Shown: positions 6,604 through 14,561 of the stretch, piece after piece
Layout of the letters: each line of letters begins with the position of its first letter
Position numbering within the stretch: the stretch's first letter is position 1
From: a virus
Virus record (IMG/VR): IMGVR_UViG_3300025118_005384
Span: 1-40,351 of that record
Direction: 5' to 3' (one strand)
Length of the DNA stretch: 40,351 nucleotides
Program-made: the position numbers and the translations under genes
Notes under the pieces: model-generated
Database searches by the model: none
What the model was told of the DNA's origin: nothing
The model's input: the letters and a program-made list of their open reading frames with translations, nothing else

Positions 6604-7857
6604 GTGCAGAAGAAAATTTTAATTAAAGCTCCGATTTTATCGCGATCGGGTTATGGAGAACAATCTCGATTTGCTCTCCGTGCTCTGCGTAGCCGCCCTG
6701 ATCTTTTTGACATTTACATTGTTAATATCCCGTGGGGGCGCACGGGCCAAATCATCGAGCACAACGAAGAAACTGATTTCATTAAGATGTCAATGACAAA
6801 GACAGCAGAATACGTTCAGCGCCAAGCGCCATTCGATATATCTCTGCAGATAACAGTGCCAAATGAATTTGAAAAAATCGCACCTGTGAACATCGGATAC
6901 ACTGCCGGTATTGAGACTACCAAAGTGGCCCCAGAATGGATAGATAAAAGTAACCAAATGGTCGACCGTCTGATTGTCGTCTCTAACCATGCAAAAAAGG
7001 TTTTCGAAAACACCAAATACACGGTTAAGGACCAAGCTGGAAATGACTATCCTAATTGGGGACTGACAGTCCCGGTAAGCGTGGTTAACTACCCGGTGCA
7101 CGAAAGGGAAAGTTCGCCTGTTGATGTTGAGTTTACTACAGAAAATAACTTCCTAGTGGTCTCCCAGTGGGGCCCCCGTAAGAATCTCGATAATACTATT
7201 AAGTGGTTTGTGGAGACGTTTAACGACGACGATTCGGCCGGCCTGGTTCTCAAGACTAATACCGCCAATGATTCAATAGTTGATAAGTATCATACTAGCG
7301 CCCGTTTAGATAACCTATTAAGGGATTATGAAAACAGAAAATGCAAGATTTACTTGATCCACGGCGACCTGACCGCGAACGAGTTAACTTGGCTTTATCG
7401 TCATCCTACGATGAAGGCTCTTGTCAACATTGGCCATGGCGAGGGATATGGTCTCCCTCTGTTTGAGGCAGCTTATAATGGTTTGCCCCTACTCACGGTT
7501 ACTTGGAGCGGCCATATGGATTTCATTTGCAAGCCAAACAAAAAAGGAAAAAACTTCCCTCGTGTTGTTGGCGTCGATTACGATCTTAAGCCAGTTCAGA
7601 AAGAGGCCGTCTGGCCCGGAGTTATTCAGGAAGATTCTATGTGGGCGTTTGCGCGAGAAGCATCTTACAAGAGAGGGCTGAAAGAAGTCCTTGAAAAAGA
7701 GAAGCATAACAAGCAGGTTGCAACAGCGCTTCAAAAGCATATTTTGGAAACCTTCACTGCCGAGAAGATGTATGAACAATTTATTTCAAGCATCTATAAT
7801 CCTTCGGACGAAGAGGTTGAGTGGATGAATACCCTAGGGGAGATTGAAATCTTGTAA
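6604..7857 (+). CDS. GT4-type glycosyltransferase
   Basis: A 417-residue GT-B glycosyltransferase starting at a GTG one base after the previous stop. The N-terminal half has SRSGYGEQSRFALRAL (residues 13-28), a glycine-rich loop as in its neighbour. The C-terminal half has FLVVSQWGPRKNLD and then GHGEGYGLPLFEAAYNGLP (277-295), the GT4 E-x7-E signature. The pair of similar GT4 genes here may have arisen by duplication. Sugar donor and acceptor are not evident. Its stop overlaps the next start (TAATG). Confidence 0.87.
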   Translation: MQKKILIKAPILSRSGYGEQSRFALRALRSRPDLFDIYIVNIPWGRTGQIIEHNEETDFIKMSMTKTAEYVQRQAPFDISLQITVPNEFEKIAPVNIGYTAGIETTKVAPEWIDKSNQMVDRLIVVSNHAKKVFENTKYTVKDQAGNDYPNWGLTVPVSVVNYPVHERESSPVDVEFTTENNFLVVSQWGPRKNLDNTIKWFVETFNDDDSAGLVLKTNTANDSIVDKYHTSARLDNLLRDYENRKCKIYLIHGDLTANELTWLYRHPTMKALVNIGHGEGYGLPLFEAAYNGLPLLTVTWSGHMDFICKPNKKGKNFPRVVGVDYDLKPVQKEAVWPGVIQEDSMWAFAREASYKRGLKEVLEKEKHNKQVATALQKHILETFTAEKMYEQFISSIYNPSDEEVEWMNTLGEIEIL

Positions 7858-8699
7858 TGTCCTGTCTCTTTTTATCTGACCTTTATAGTGACCAGATTAA
7901 TGGAGGGGCGGAAAACAACGATGCAGTCCTCATTCAGCATCTGCGAGATAAAGGAGTTGAATTGGAGTGTCGTTCTACTAAGGATATCACCCCCGATGAG
8001 ATAAGTGCATTTAACTGTATTATTTTATCTAATTTTATACTCCTAAGTGAGCAAGCAAAAGCTCATTTAACTAATAATTGTCGCTACGTGATTTATGAGC
8101 ATGATCACAAATATATTAATACCCGTGACCCTTCCAAGTTTGTAGATTTTAAAGCTCCCCCTGCGCAGCTTATTAATGCCGACCTATATGCTAATGCTGC
8201 ACAGGTGGTGGTGCTAAGTAAAATATGTAAGTCGGTGGTGGAGAAAAACCTTGGCATTAACAACGTACACAGTATAGGAACTAGCCTGTGGTCAACCAAG
8301 AAGTTTAAGTTCATTAAGCAATTAATCAAAGGTGCCACAAAGACAAAGGACCTCGCAGTTTTAAATTCACCCAACCCAACCAAAGGGACTATACCTGCGG
8401 TTGAATTTTGTAAGACAAACGGAATGAGCCCAGACCTCATTAACTCCCCAGACCAGTATGAGTTTCTTCAAATTTTAAGTGAGTATCGCACCCTATTGTT
8501 TATCCCTCAGGTATTAGAGACCTTTTGCCGTTTGGTGGCAGAGGCCAAGATGTTGAATTGTAACATACAGACAAAAAAAAACTTAATTGGGCTTATGAGT
8601 GAACCTTACTCCGACCAGTCGGGGCTAGAATTGCTGGAGACCCTAGAGAAGAAAGTTGAGGAAGCTCTAGATCATTTTTATGAGTTGGTGACAGAATGA
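7857..8699 (+). CDS. Glycosyltransferase, GT4-like
   Basis: A 280-residue protein, shorter than its neighbours. It begins with DLYSDQINGGAENNDAVLI, an N-terminal GGAE loop typical of GT4 enzymes. Near the C-terminus FIPQVLETFCRLVAEAKML (residues 215-233) replaces the usual E-x7-E signature, keeping E221 and E229. Segments YVIYEHDHKY and VVLSKICK fit the GT-B N-terminal domain. It is likely a diverged glycosyltransferase with a reduced C-terminal domain. The stop overlaps the next ATG (ATGA), so it is coupled to the RpiB fusion gene. Donor and acceptor unknown. Confidence 0.72.
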   Translation: MSCLFLSDLYSDQINGGAENNDAVLIQHLRDKGVELECRSTKDITPDEISAFNCIILSNFILLSEQAKAHLTNNCRYVIYEHDHKYINTRDPSKFVDFKAPPAQLINADLYANAAQVVVLSKICKSVVEKNLGINNVHSIGTSLWSTKKFKFIKQLIKGATKTKDLAVLNSPNPTKGTIPAVEFCKTNGMSPDLINSPDQYEFLQILSEYRTLLFIPQVLETFCRLVAEAKMLNCNIQTKKNLIGLMSEPYSDQSGLELLETLEKKVEEALDHFYELVTE

Positions 8700-9556
8700 T
8701 AATAGGATTATCTTCAGATCATAATGGTGTTGAACTCAAAACGAAGATGGCGCAATATCTCCGCGATCAAGGAGATTTTAAGGTTATTGACATAGGTCCG
8801 TTTTCCTCTACTAAAAAAGTCGATTACGTCGATTATGCTAGCCAACTCTCACAGATGGTGAGCAATGGCGATCTAGATCGCGCTATATTAATCTGTGGTA
8901 CCGGAGTTGGAATGAGTATCGCAGCCAACCGGTTTGAGAAAGTCCGTGCCGCATTGGTTCACAACGTTATGACGGCACCCAAATGTCGTGAGCACAATAA
9001 CTCCAATGTGTTGTGCTTAGGTGCTTGGACCACCTCCGAAGAGGAGAATTTTGAAATCTTAGATTTGTGGCTGCAAACTATCTTTGGAGAAGGTCGACAT
9101 GTGAAGCGCGTAGAGAAGCTTTCGTCGCACCGCGCCAACATTGTATTTACAAGTGGTGTATTCGACATTTTACACGCTGGTCATATAGAACTACTACGAT
9201 TTGCTAAATCATTGGGGGACCGTCTTATTGTTGGCTTGAACTCTGATGAAAGTGTTAAGAGAATTAAGGGGCCCCATCGCCCCATTACAATGCAGGAAGA
9301 CCGAAAAGGCCTTTTGGAAGCACTCCTAGAAGTCGACGAGGTCGTTATCTTCGATGCGGACAGCCCCGCAGACTTAATATCAGATATATCCCCCACCATT
9401 CTTGTAAAAGGTGGCGAGTGGACGGTGGATGAAATTCGATCCCGCGACAGCATCCCGGCCGAAATAGAAATCAAGGTATTTCCTATTGTAGGAAAATATT
9501 CTACAACAAACATTATCAATCAGATCTCGCAAGTGGATGACGGTGAGAAACAATGA
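8696..9556 (+). CDS. Fusion of RpiB-type sugar-phosphate isomerase with HldE C-terminal-type nucleotidyltransferase
   Basis: A 286-residue protein with two whole enzymes in one frame. Residues 1-142 are an RpiB/LacAB isomerase: SSDHNGVELK (D8, H9), ICGTGVGMSIAANR (C67 at the catalytic cysteine position of E. coli RpiB), HNNSNVLCLGA and the GEGRHVKRVE end. Residues 148-286 are an RfaE-II/HldE-C nucleotidyltransferase: FTSGVFDILHAGHIELL (H160, H163), GLNSDESVKRIKGPHRP, VKGGEW and a YSTTNII end. The first domain interconverts a ketose phosphate and an aldose phosphate; the second activates a sugar 1-phosphate to an NDP-sugar, ADP in known HldE. The stop overlaps the next start (ATGA), which begins the kinase for the step between. 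Substrate (pentose or heptose) unknown. Confidence 0.9.
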   Translation: MIIGLSSDHNGVELKTKMAQYLRDQGDFKVIDIGPFSSTKKVDYVDYASQLSQMVSNGDLDRAILICGTGVGMSIAANRFEKVRAALVHNVMTAPKCREHNNSNVLCLGAWTTSEEENFEILDLWLQTIFGEGRHVKRVEKLSSHRANIVFTSGVFDILHAGHIELLRFAKSLGDRLIVGLNSDESVKRIKGPHRPITMQEDRKGLLEALLEVDEVVIFDADSPADLISDISPTILVKGGEWTVDEIRSRDSIPAEIEIKVFPIVGKYSTTNIINQISQVDDGEKQ

Positions 9557-10467
9557 CATTCCTTAATCAAAACATCTTAGTTATAGGCGACTCAATCCTG
9601 GATCATAAAGTATTTTGTAAAGCTGTTGGACTCTCGCTGGAGACACCAACTCTCAAGACGCGTCTCAACAAAGAGGAATATTCCTTTGGCGGCGCCGCCA
9701 ATGTTGTCAATAACTTGCTACTGTTGGGAGCTAAGGTAACCTTTGTGACGCCCCTTGCAACAGATTCTCACCGACATCATTATCTTGGCTGGAATCAGAC
9801 AAACTTAACTGTTAAGCCACTGCAGTTTGACGGAACAAATGTGGTCAAATCTCGATACTGGATTTCTAAGGGAGACGGTCTCTATAAGTATCTTCAGGTT
9901 AATCAAGGTACTAAATTTAATGATCCTCAGCTTGTCATAAGCACTCTTACAGAGCTTTTGTATACAGATAGATATGATAAAGCCATATTGGTGGATTATC
10001 GCGGCGGCCTCTTTGAACAGAAAGAGGAAGTAAAATTAATTTTGGACATTTTGTATGGGCACCACATAAAAACGTACGCCGCATCACAGATGTCAGATAG
10101 AAAAGGTCAATATGATATTTTCGAAGGGGCCGGCCTTATATGCTTAAATCGCGAGGAAGCTGCAGCTTTGGTGGCGGGGTTCGAACCCACAGATGAAAAA
10201 TTGAACGAATTGTCCGCGCAATTGGGGGCCCGAGTATGTGTAACACTTGGCGCAGACGGAAGCATCCTTAGTAGTCCGTCAGGCGCCGTTAGAGCGGCCG
10301 CACACCAAGTTGAAACTATTGACACCTGTGGAGCAGGAGACAGCTTCCTGGCAGCGCTGGTGGCGTCTGACGAGGATTTGGCTTTTAGTAATAAATGGGC
10401 CGCGGCATCGACATTGCAAATAGGCACAAATGCACCAAGTTTAGAGGAGGTGTTGTCATGGAGGTGA
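9553..10467 (+). CDS. PfkB-family sugar-phosphate kinase (HldA/RfaE-I-like)
   Basis: A 304-residue ribokinase-fold kinase. The N-terminus ILVIGDSILDHKVF and FGGAANVVNNLLLLG (residues 45-59) are typical of the HldE kinase domain. The C-terminal DTCGAGDSFLAAL (257-269) is the PfkB signature with D263 as catalytic base. In HldE this domain phosphorylates C1 of heptose 7-phosphate. Here it sits directly after the isomerase-nucleotidyltransferase fusion, overlapping it by four bases, and would make an aldose 1,n-bisphosphate. Together the two genes have the same domains as HldE plus an isomerase. The true sugar is not shown by sequence. Confidence 0.87.
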   Translation: MTFLNQNILVIGDSILDHKVFCKAVGLSLETPTLKTRLNKEEYSFGGAANVVNNLLLLGAKVTFVTPLATDSHRHHYLGWNQTNLTVKPLQFDGTNVVKSRYWISKGDGLYKYLQVNQGTKFNDPQLVISTLTELLYTDRYDKAILVDYRGGLFEQKEEVKLILDILYGHHIKTYAASQMSDRKGQYDIFEGAGLICLNREEAAALVAGFEPTDEKLNELSAQLGARVCVTLGADGSILSSPSGAVRAAAHQVETIDTCGAGDSFLAALVASDEDLAFSNKWAAASTLQIGTNAPSLEEVLSWR

Positions 10468-11138
10468 AGCAGCTCGTTCTAGATGCCAATCGCTGGATTG
10501 TTGAGAAGGGGCTAGTTAGTCTTACTTGGGGGAATGTTAGTGCCCTCGATGCCTCGTCTGCGGCGCTTATTATTAAGCCCTCTGGAATATCTCTCAAAGA
10601 GGCCACAGAAAAGGATATGTCTGTCGTAGCGTGGGATGGCTCGCTATTAGATGGCAAAAAGCCATCTGTTGACACCCCTACTCATCTTGAATTATATGAG
10701 CGCTTCCCTGAAGTTCGATGTGTTATCCACACTCATTCTAAATACGGCACCATCTTTGCCCAAGCTAACCGATCGGTTCCTTGCCTTGGTACTACCCACG
10801 CGGATTATTTTGCAGGAGACATCCCCTGTGTTCCACACCCTAACGAAAATCAAATAAATACAGATTATGAAATGTTTACGGGGAGAATAATAGGTGAATA
10901 TTTTAAGAAAAATAGTTTAAACTATAATCACATTCCTGGATGCATAGTGCAGGGACATGGCGTATTTACGTGGGGAGAAACGATAGACAAGGCACTTGAA
11001 ACAGCCTATGTCTTAGAGTTAGTGGCAGAAATGGCGTTTAAAACCCTTGCACTAGATTCTTACAGTTACTTAGCAGATTTTGTAGCTGAAAAACATTTTG
11101 CACGAAAGCACGGACAGACAAGTTATTATGGACAATGA
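10458..11138 (+). CDS. araD: L-ribulose-5-phosphate 4-epimerase-like (AraD family)
   Basis: A 226-residue class II aldolase/AraD protein. The ATG at 10458 has GAGGAGG at ideal spacing; a longer ORF to 10395 would lack this. Visible features are LTWGNVS (residues 22-28), PSVDTPTHLELY (69-80), metal ligands H91 and H93 in IHTHSK, THADYF with D116, H167 in QGHGVFTWG, and the C-terminal SYYGQ with Y224. D116 and Y224 correspond to the catalytic D120 and Y229 of E. coli AraD, so epimerase rather than fuculose-type aldolase activity is favoured. It should interconvert L-ribulose 5-phosphate and D-xylulose 5-phosphate. There is no other arabinose catabolism gene, so it probably feeds the sugar-activation module. 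Confidence 0.88.
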   Translation: MEVKQLVLDANRWIVEKGLVSLTWGNVSALDASSAALIIKPSGISLKEATEKDMSVVAWDGSLLDGKKPSVDTPTHLELYERFPEVRCVIHTHSKYGTIFAQANRSVPCLGTTHADYFAGDIPCVPHPNENQINTDYEMFTGRIIGEYFKKNSLNYNHIPGCIVQGHGVFTWGETIDKALETAYVLELVAEMAFKTLALDSYSYLADFVAEKHFARKHGQTSYYGQ

Positions 11139-11574
11139 AATAAAATACGGCCGACAAGAGCTACCTCCCGTTACAACGGTTGTTAAAGAGGTCGAAAAGT
11201 ACTGGGGTGGTATGAAAACCCTATTCGAGAATGACCTGTACTCCGTCAAGAGAATCTTTATGAAAAAAGATACTCAGAGTAGTATGGAGTATCATGTGAA
11301 AAAAGAGGAATCTTATTACATCGAATCTGGAAAGCTTAAAGTAGGTACCCGTATAGGCCGCGCCGTGAATACCTCACTGATACTTAATCAGGGTGATGTA
11401 TTTCATATACCAGTAGGGTTTATGCATATGCGCATAGCTCTAGAAGATACTGTTATTATAGAGTTCTCCACACTAGATGATGATGGTGACTCGCATATAG
11501 TAGAAGATGGGAAAACATATACCCACGTAGACGACCCTTGGGCTCGCCCTCGGCAAACAAAGAAAGAGACTTAA
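11128..11574 (+). CDS. Cupin protein, mannose-6-phosphate isomerase-like
   Basis: A 148-residue single-domain cupin. The ATG at 11128 overlaps the araD-like gene by 11 bases. YHVKKEESYYIESGKLKV (residues 55-72) supplies H56 and E60/E61, and VFHIPVGFMHMRIALED (91-107) supplies H100, the usual metal ligand set. Cupins of this kind resemble the C-terminal domain of type II phosphomannose isomerase/GMP enzymes and sugar-phosphate isomerases. It may isomerise or epimerise a sugar phosphate. A second cupin follows the second kinase at 14545, which hints that each module has its own cupin. Function inferred from fold and place only. Confidence 0.72.
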   Translation: MDNEIKYGRQELPPVTTVVKEVEKYWGGMKTLFENDLYSVKRIFMKKDTQSSMEYHVKKEESYYIESGKLKVGTRIGRAVNTSLILNQGDVFHIPVGFMHMRIALEDTVIIEFSTLDDDGDSHIVEDGKTYTHVDDPWARPRQTKKET

Positions 11575-11575
11575 A

Positions 11576-12244
11576 ATGAAACTGTTTATTGATACAGCAA
11601 ACCTAGAAGAAATTGAAAGCGCTTTAGAGCGCGGAGTAGTACAGGGAGTGACGACTAATCCATCCCTCTTATCGAAAGAGCCACAGGCGGACTTTTATTC
11701 CCATATTCAAAAGATAGCAAACTTATGTACCGAACTCGCACCTGGTATTCCGCTCTCGGTTGAAGTCTTTGCAGAAGAGGCTGACGAAATGATAGCCCAG
11801 GCTCAGGAGATTATGAAGACTATAGAATATACTAACTTAAATATCAAGGTGCCGATCGGCTATGATGAATTGCGAGTCATTAGTGAGCTGAAAGAATTAG
11901 GTATCCCGGTTAATTGTACCTGCTGCTTCACAGCGACCCAGTTGCAGTTAGCTGCATTGGCCGGTGCACGCTATGTCTCGCTCTTTTATAATCGAGCACT
12001 CGATAGCCAGATCGATGCTATTGAGATTTTAGAGCGCACGCGTGCATTTATTGATTTTAATGAACTTGAGTGTGAAATAATTGCTGGCAGTATTCGTAAT
12101 GCTTATGACCTAGAGGACTGTTGGGCCGCCGGCTGCGATATTGTTACCGCAGGACTCCCTGTTATTAAGAAGTCCGTATCCCACCTCAAAACAGATGAAT
12201 CGGTTAATGGATTTTTGAAGGATTTCGCAGCATGGATAAAATGA
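11576..12244 (+). CDS. talC: Transaldolase, TalC/FSA subfamily
   Basis: A 222-residue TIM-barrel protein of the small transaldolase/fructose-6-phosphate aldolase group. MKLFIDTANLEEI has D6; GVTTNPSLL (residues 24-32) is conserved; NLNIKVPI carries the Schiff-base lysine K91. The segment ARYVSLFYNR has Phe at 137, where E. coli FSA has Tyr131; Phe at this point is typical of true transaldolases. It would exchange fructose 6-phosphate and erythrose 4-phosphate with sedoheptulose 7-phosphate and glyceraldehyde 3-phosphate. TalC is a known auxiliary gene in cyanophages, but here it sits among sugar-activation genes, so it may supply the sugar precursor. Confidence 0.9.
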   Translation: MKLFIDTANLEEIESALERGVVQGVTTNPSLLSKEPQADFYSHIQKIANLCTELAPGIPLSVEVFAEEADEMIAQAQEIMKTIEYTNLNIKVPIGYDELRVISELKELGIPVNCTCCFTATQLQLAALAGARYVSLFYNRALDSQIDAIEILERTRAFIDFNELECEIIAGSIRNAYDLEDCWAAGCDIVTAGLPVIKKSVSHLKTDESVNGFLKDFAAWIK

Positions 12245-12561
12245 CCTATGTAATTGATATCGACGACACCATATGCCGAACAAACGAAAGCGACTATGAA
12301 AATTCAGAGCCGATGCAACATCGCATAGATGCTGTTAATAAGCTCTATGATGACGGCCACACGATTTTGTTTTTGACCGCGCGCGGTATGTGCCGCAACA
12401 AGAACCATCAATTAGACGCTATTGCAGAACTACACAAGTTTACGCATGATCAGCTGGTAAGATGGGGAGTTAAATTTCATAAGCTTTTCTTAGGTAAGCC
12501 GGCCGGAGATATCTATATTGATGACAAGGGCTGCAAGGATATAGATTTTTTTGATGAGTGA
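12232..12561 (+). CDS. Small HAD-superfamily phosphatase
   Basis: A 109-residue minimal HAD phosphatase. Motif I is VIDIDDT with D9 and D11, motif II is FLTARG with T49, and motifs III/IV are K89 in LGKPAG with DIYIDDKG (D97, D98). The ATG at 12232 has AAGGA nine bases upstream; an alternative ATG at 12241 overlaps the previous stop. The protein lacks a cap domain, as in small capsule/LPS-cluster phosphatases and the GmhB group. In this context it could remove the distal phosphate from a sugar 1,n-bisphosphate, the step between kinase and nucleotidyltransferase. It overlaps the next gene by eight bases. Confidence 0.78.
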   Translation: MDKMTYVIDIDDTICRTNESDYENSEPMQHRIDAVNKLYDDGHTILFLTARGMCRNKNHQLDAIAELHKFTHDQLVRWGVKFHKLFLGKPAGDIYIDDKGCKDIDFFDE

Positions 12562-13375
12562 TGGGCATCTAATAGCTGGCCCTTGGGTTGGAGAATTCGG
12601 ATGGGAGCTATATGCGTGGCAGGGATATGTCCGCGCGCTCTCTCGAAGCTTCTCCAAAACAACAGTTATTTCTAGGCCTAATTCGCAATACTTATATGAA
12701 GACTTTGCTGATAGGTTTATACCACATACTCCCACCGGAGGTCACCCCGATGCTTTTTTGATGCACGGGTTTGATATGAAAACCTCATTGAGAGAAATTG
12801 TACAGGAGAACCAAATACAAACTGGGCCCCATACAACTTTGTTTACACCTCGCCGTCTTGGGAACCCTCCTTATACTCATTACACTACACCGGTCGAGGT
12901 AGGGACCTTCGCAATAGTTCCAGAATACCATATGTATGGTACAAAAAACGCGACCGCAGAGTTTGACTACTTGTTTCATATTCGCAATCGTGATATGCGC
13001 GCTGAAGACAATTGGGATAAAGAGAAGTGGAGTGTCTTAAGGCACCTGCTCGGCGCCGATAAGAAGATAGGCTGCATCGGCACTACTAGTCAGTCAGGTC
13101 TGGTCGAAGGGACCACAGACCTGAGAGGTATTTCTCTAGAGGAAACATGCAATACCATCAAGGGCTGCAGAGCAGTTTTCGGACCTTCCTCGGGTCCTAT
13201 GCACCTTACAAGTCTGTGCGGGGTACCTCACGTAGTGTGGTCGGTTAAAGACCAGGTCCGATATACAGAAAATTGGAATCCATTTAATACTCCGATTCTT
13301 TACTTGAACGAGCAGGGATGGCGCGCCATACCGCAGTTTATCTATGACAAGTACCAGGCTTGGACAGGAGCCTAA
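12554..13375 (+). CDS. GT9/heptosyltransferase-like glycosyltransferase
   Basis: A 273-residue protein. I use the ATG at 12554 rather than the TTG one codon before. The N-terminus GPWVGEFGWELYAWQGYVR (residues 9-27) resembles the acceptor domain entry of GT9-like proteins. The C-terminal VFGPSSGPMHLTSLCGVP (208-225) corresponds to the DSGPMHLA nucleotide-sugar site of ADP-heptose:LPS heptosyltransferases, with S in place of the usual D. It lies between the phosphatase and the second nucleotidyltransferase, so it may use the sugar made by these modules. It is followed immediately by a GTG start. Confidence 0.7.
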   Translation: MSDGHLIAGPWVGEFGWELYAWQGYVRALSRSFSKTTVISRPNSQYLYEDFADRFIPHTPTGGHPDAFLMHGFDMKTSLREIVQENQIQTGPHTTLFTPRRLGNPPYTHYTTPVEVGTFAIVPEYHMYGTKNATAEFDYLFHIRNRDMRAEDNWDKEKWSVLRHLLGADKKIGCIGTTSQSGLVEGTTDLRGISLEETCNTIKGCRAVFGPSSGPMHLTSLCGVPHVVWSVKDQVRYTENWNPFNTPILYLNEQGWRAIPQFIYDKYQAWTGA

Positions 13376-13768
13376 GTGTCACAGATAGTTTTTACAAACG
13401 GATGCTTTGATATTCTGCATCGAGGACATTTCGAGCTTTTAAAGTATTGTAAATCCTTGGGAACTGTCATAGTGGGCTTAAACAGCGATGCTAGCGTAGC
13501 ACGCCTTAAGGGCCCAACCCGACCTTTTTTCAATACCGCGGACAGACAGTTTGCACTAGAGAGCTGCAGCTATGTGGATAAGGTGGTGGTATTCGACGAG
13601 GATACACCATACAATCTCATCAAAGAATTGGCGCCCGATATTGTCGTAAAGGGAGGCGATTATAAAGCCGAAGAAGTTGTAGGTTATGATCTAGCCGAGG
13701 TGAAGATTTTTAATTTTGTTGATGGTTATTCAACAAGCAAAGTATTAGAAGAGAAGGAAGATGTTTAA
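13376..13768 (+). CDS. HldE C-terminal-type nucleotidyltransferase (stand-alone)
   Basis: A 130-residue single-domain nucleotidyltransferase starting at GTG, directly after the preceding stop. FTNGCFDILHRGHFELL (residues 6-22) has the HxGH motif (H15, H18). GLNSDASVARLKGPTRP, VFDEDTPYNLI, VVKGGDY and the YSTSKVLE end match HldE-C/HldC. It is about the length of stand-alone HldC and resembles the second domain of the fusion at 8696, so the phage has two such activities in this island. It should form an NDP-sugar from a sugar 1-phosphate. It overlaps the next kinase gene by eight bases, giving the order nucleotidyltransferase then kinase, as in the first module. Confidence 0.88.
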   Translation: MSQIVFTNGCFDILHRGHFELLKYCKSLGTVIVGLNSDASVARLKGPTRPFFNTADRQFALESCSYVDKVVVFDEDTPYNLIKELAPDIVVKGGDYKAEEVVGYDLAEVKIFNFVDGYSTSKVLEEKEDV

Positions 13769-14561
13769 GATATTACTGATTGGCGATGCTTGCGAGGATG
13801 TATATCATTATGGCTCGATCGATCGATTGTGTCCGGAAGCACCGGTACCTATCGTGAGACACACCCACACCGAAACCCGGGACGGCATGTGTCTGAACGT
13901 AAGAAACAACCTCCAGACGTTTGGTATGTCCGTTGAGGTTTTGTGCAATGCTGAGCTGATTCAAAAACAGCGTTTTGTAGACCTTCGAACAAAGCAGCAC
14001 TTACTTCGAGCCGACTTCGGGGAAAACGAAAGATTAGCTCAATGCGACGCTGCAAAAGTCGAAAACTATGACTTCGCGTCTTTAGATGCGGTGGTGATAG
14101 CAGATTACAATAAAGGATTTGTCGAAAAAGAAGTCATCGAGATTGTGACGAAGAAGGCTGCGGCAGAAAACATTAACGTCTTTGTTGACTCTAAAAAAAG
14201 CGACCTGAGCGCGTATAAGAATTGCATCATAAAGATTAACAAATTAGAATTCAATAAGCTGAAAAAACAACCAGAACAGTGTGAGCTGATTATAACAATG
14301 GGAGAAGAGGGGGCCCGATGGAATGGAAACACATACCCCACAGAAGCCTGTGATGTGTTTGATGTGTGCGGTGCCGGCGACACTTTCTTGGCAGCCCTGG
14401 TTTATGAACAACTCGAAACTAAGTCAATCGAAAAAGGAATTCAGTTTGCTAACCATTGCTCACGCTTGGTGGTGGGCAAATTTGGAACGTACACACTAAC
14501 TTCCGAGGATGTTAAAAATATAAGAGACAAGGGAGAAAATCAAAATGAAGTTTGTACCTAA
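13761..14561 (+). CDS. PfkB-family kinase, HldA-like with altered substrate loop
   Basis: A 266-residue ribokinase-fold kinase. The N-terminus LLIGDACEDVYHYGSIDRL followed by CPEAPVPIVR is very like the HldE kinase opening. The C-terminal DVCGAGDTFLAAL (201-213) has D207 as base. The usual GGAANVA substrate segment reads RDGMCLNVRNNLQTFG, so the two glycines and alanines are lost, and the protein is about 40 residues shorter than typical HldA. The substrate pocket may differ, or activity may be weaker. It overlaps both the nucleotidyltransferase upstream and the cupin downstream, so the three are probably translated together. Confidence 0.83.
   Translation: MFKILLIGDACEDVYHYGSIDRLCPEAPVPIVRHTHTETRDGMCLNVRNNLQTFGMSVEVLCNAELIQKQRFVDLRTKQHLLRADFGENERLAQCDAAKVENYDFASLDAVVIADYNKGFVEKEVIEIVTKKAAAENINVFVDSKKSDLSAYKNCIIKINKLEFNKLKKQPEQCELIITMGEEGARWNGNTYPTEACDVFDVCGAGDTFLAALVYEQLETKSIEKGIQFANHCSRLVVGKFGTYTLTSEDVKNIRDKGENQNEVCT

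Noticed and set aside
10177-10188. GGGTTCGAACCC, which looks like a tRNA T-arm
   Set aside because: It lies inside the PfkB kinase frame (VAGFEPTDE), and no D-arm, anticodon arm or acceptor pairing is found upstream.
10854-10860. ATAAATA, like a cyanophage late promoter core
   Set aside because: It is in the middle of the araD-like gene with no gene start suitably placed downstream, so probably chance.
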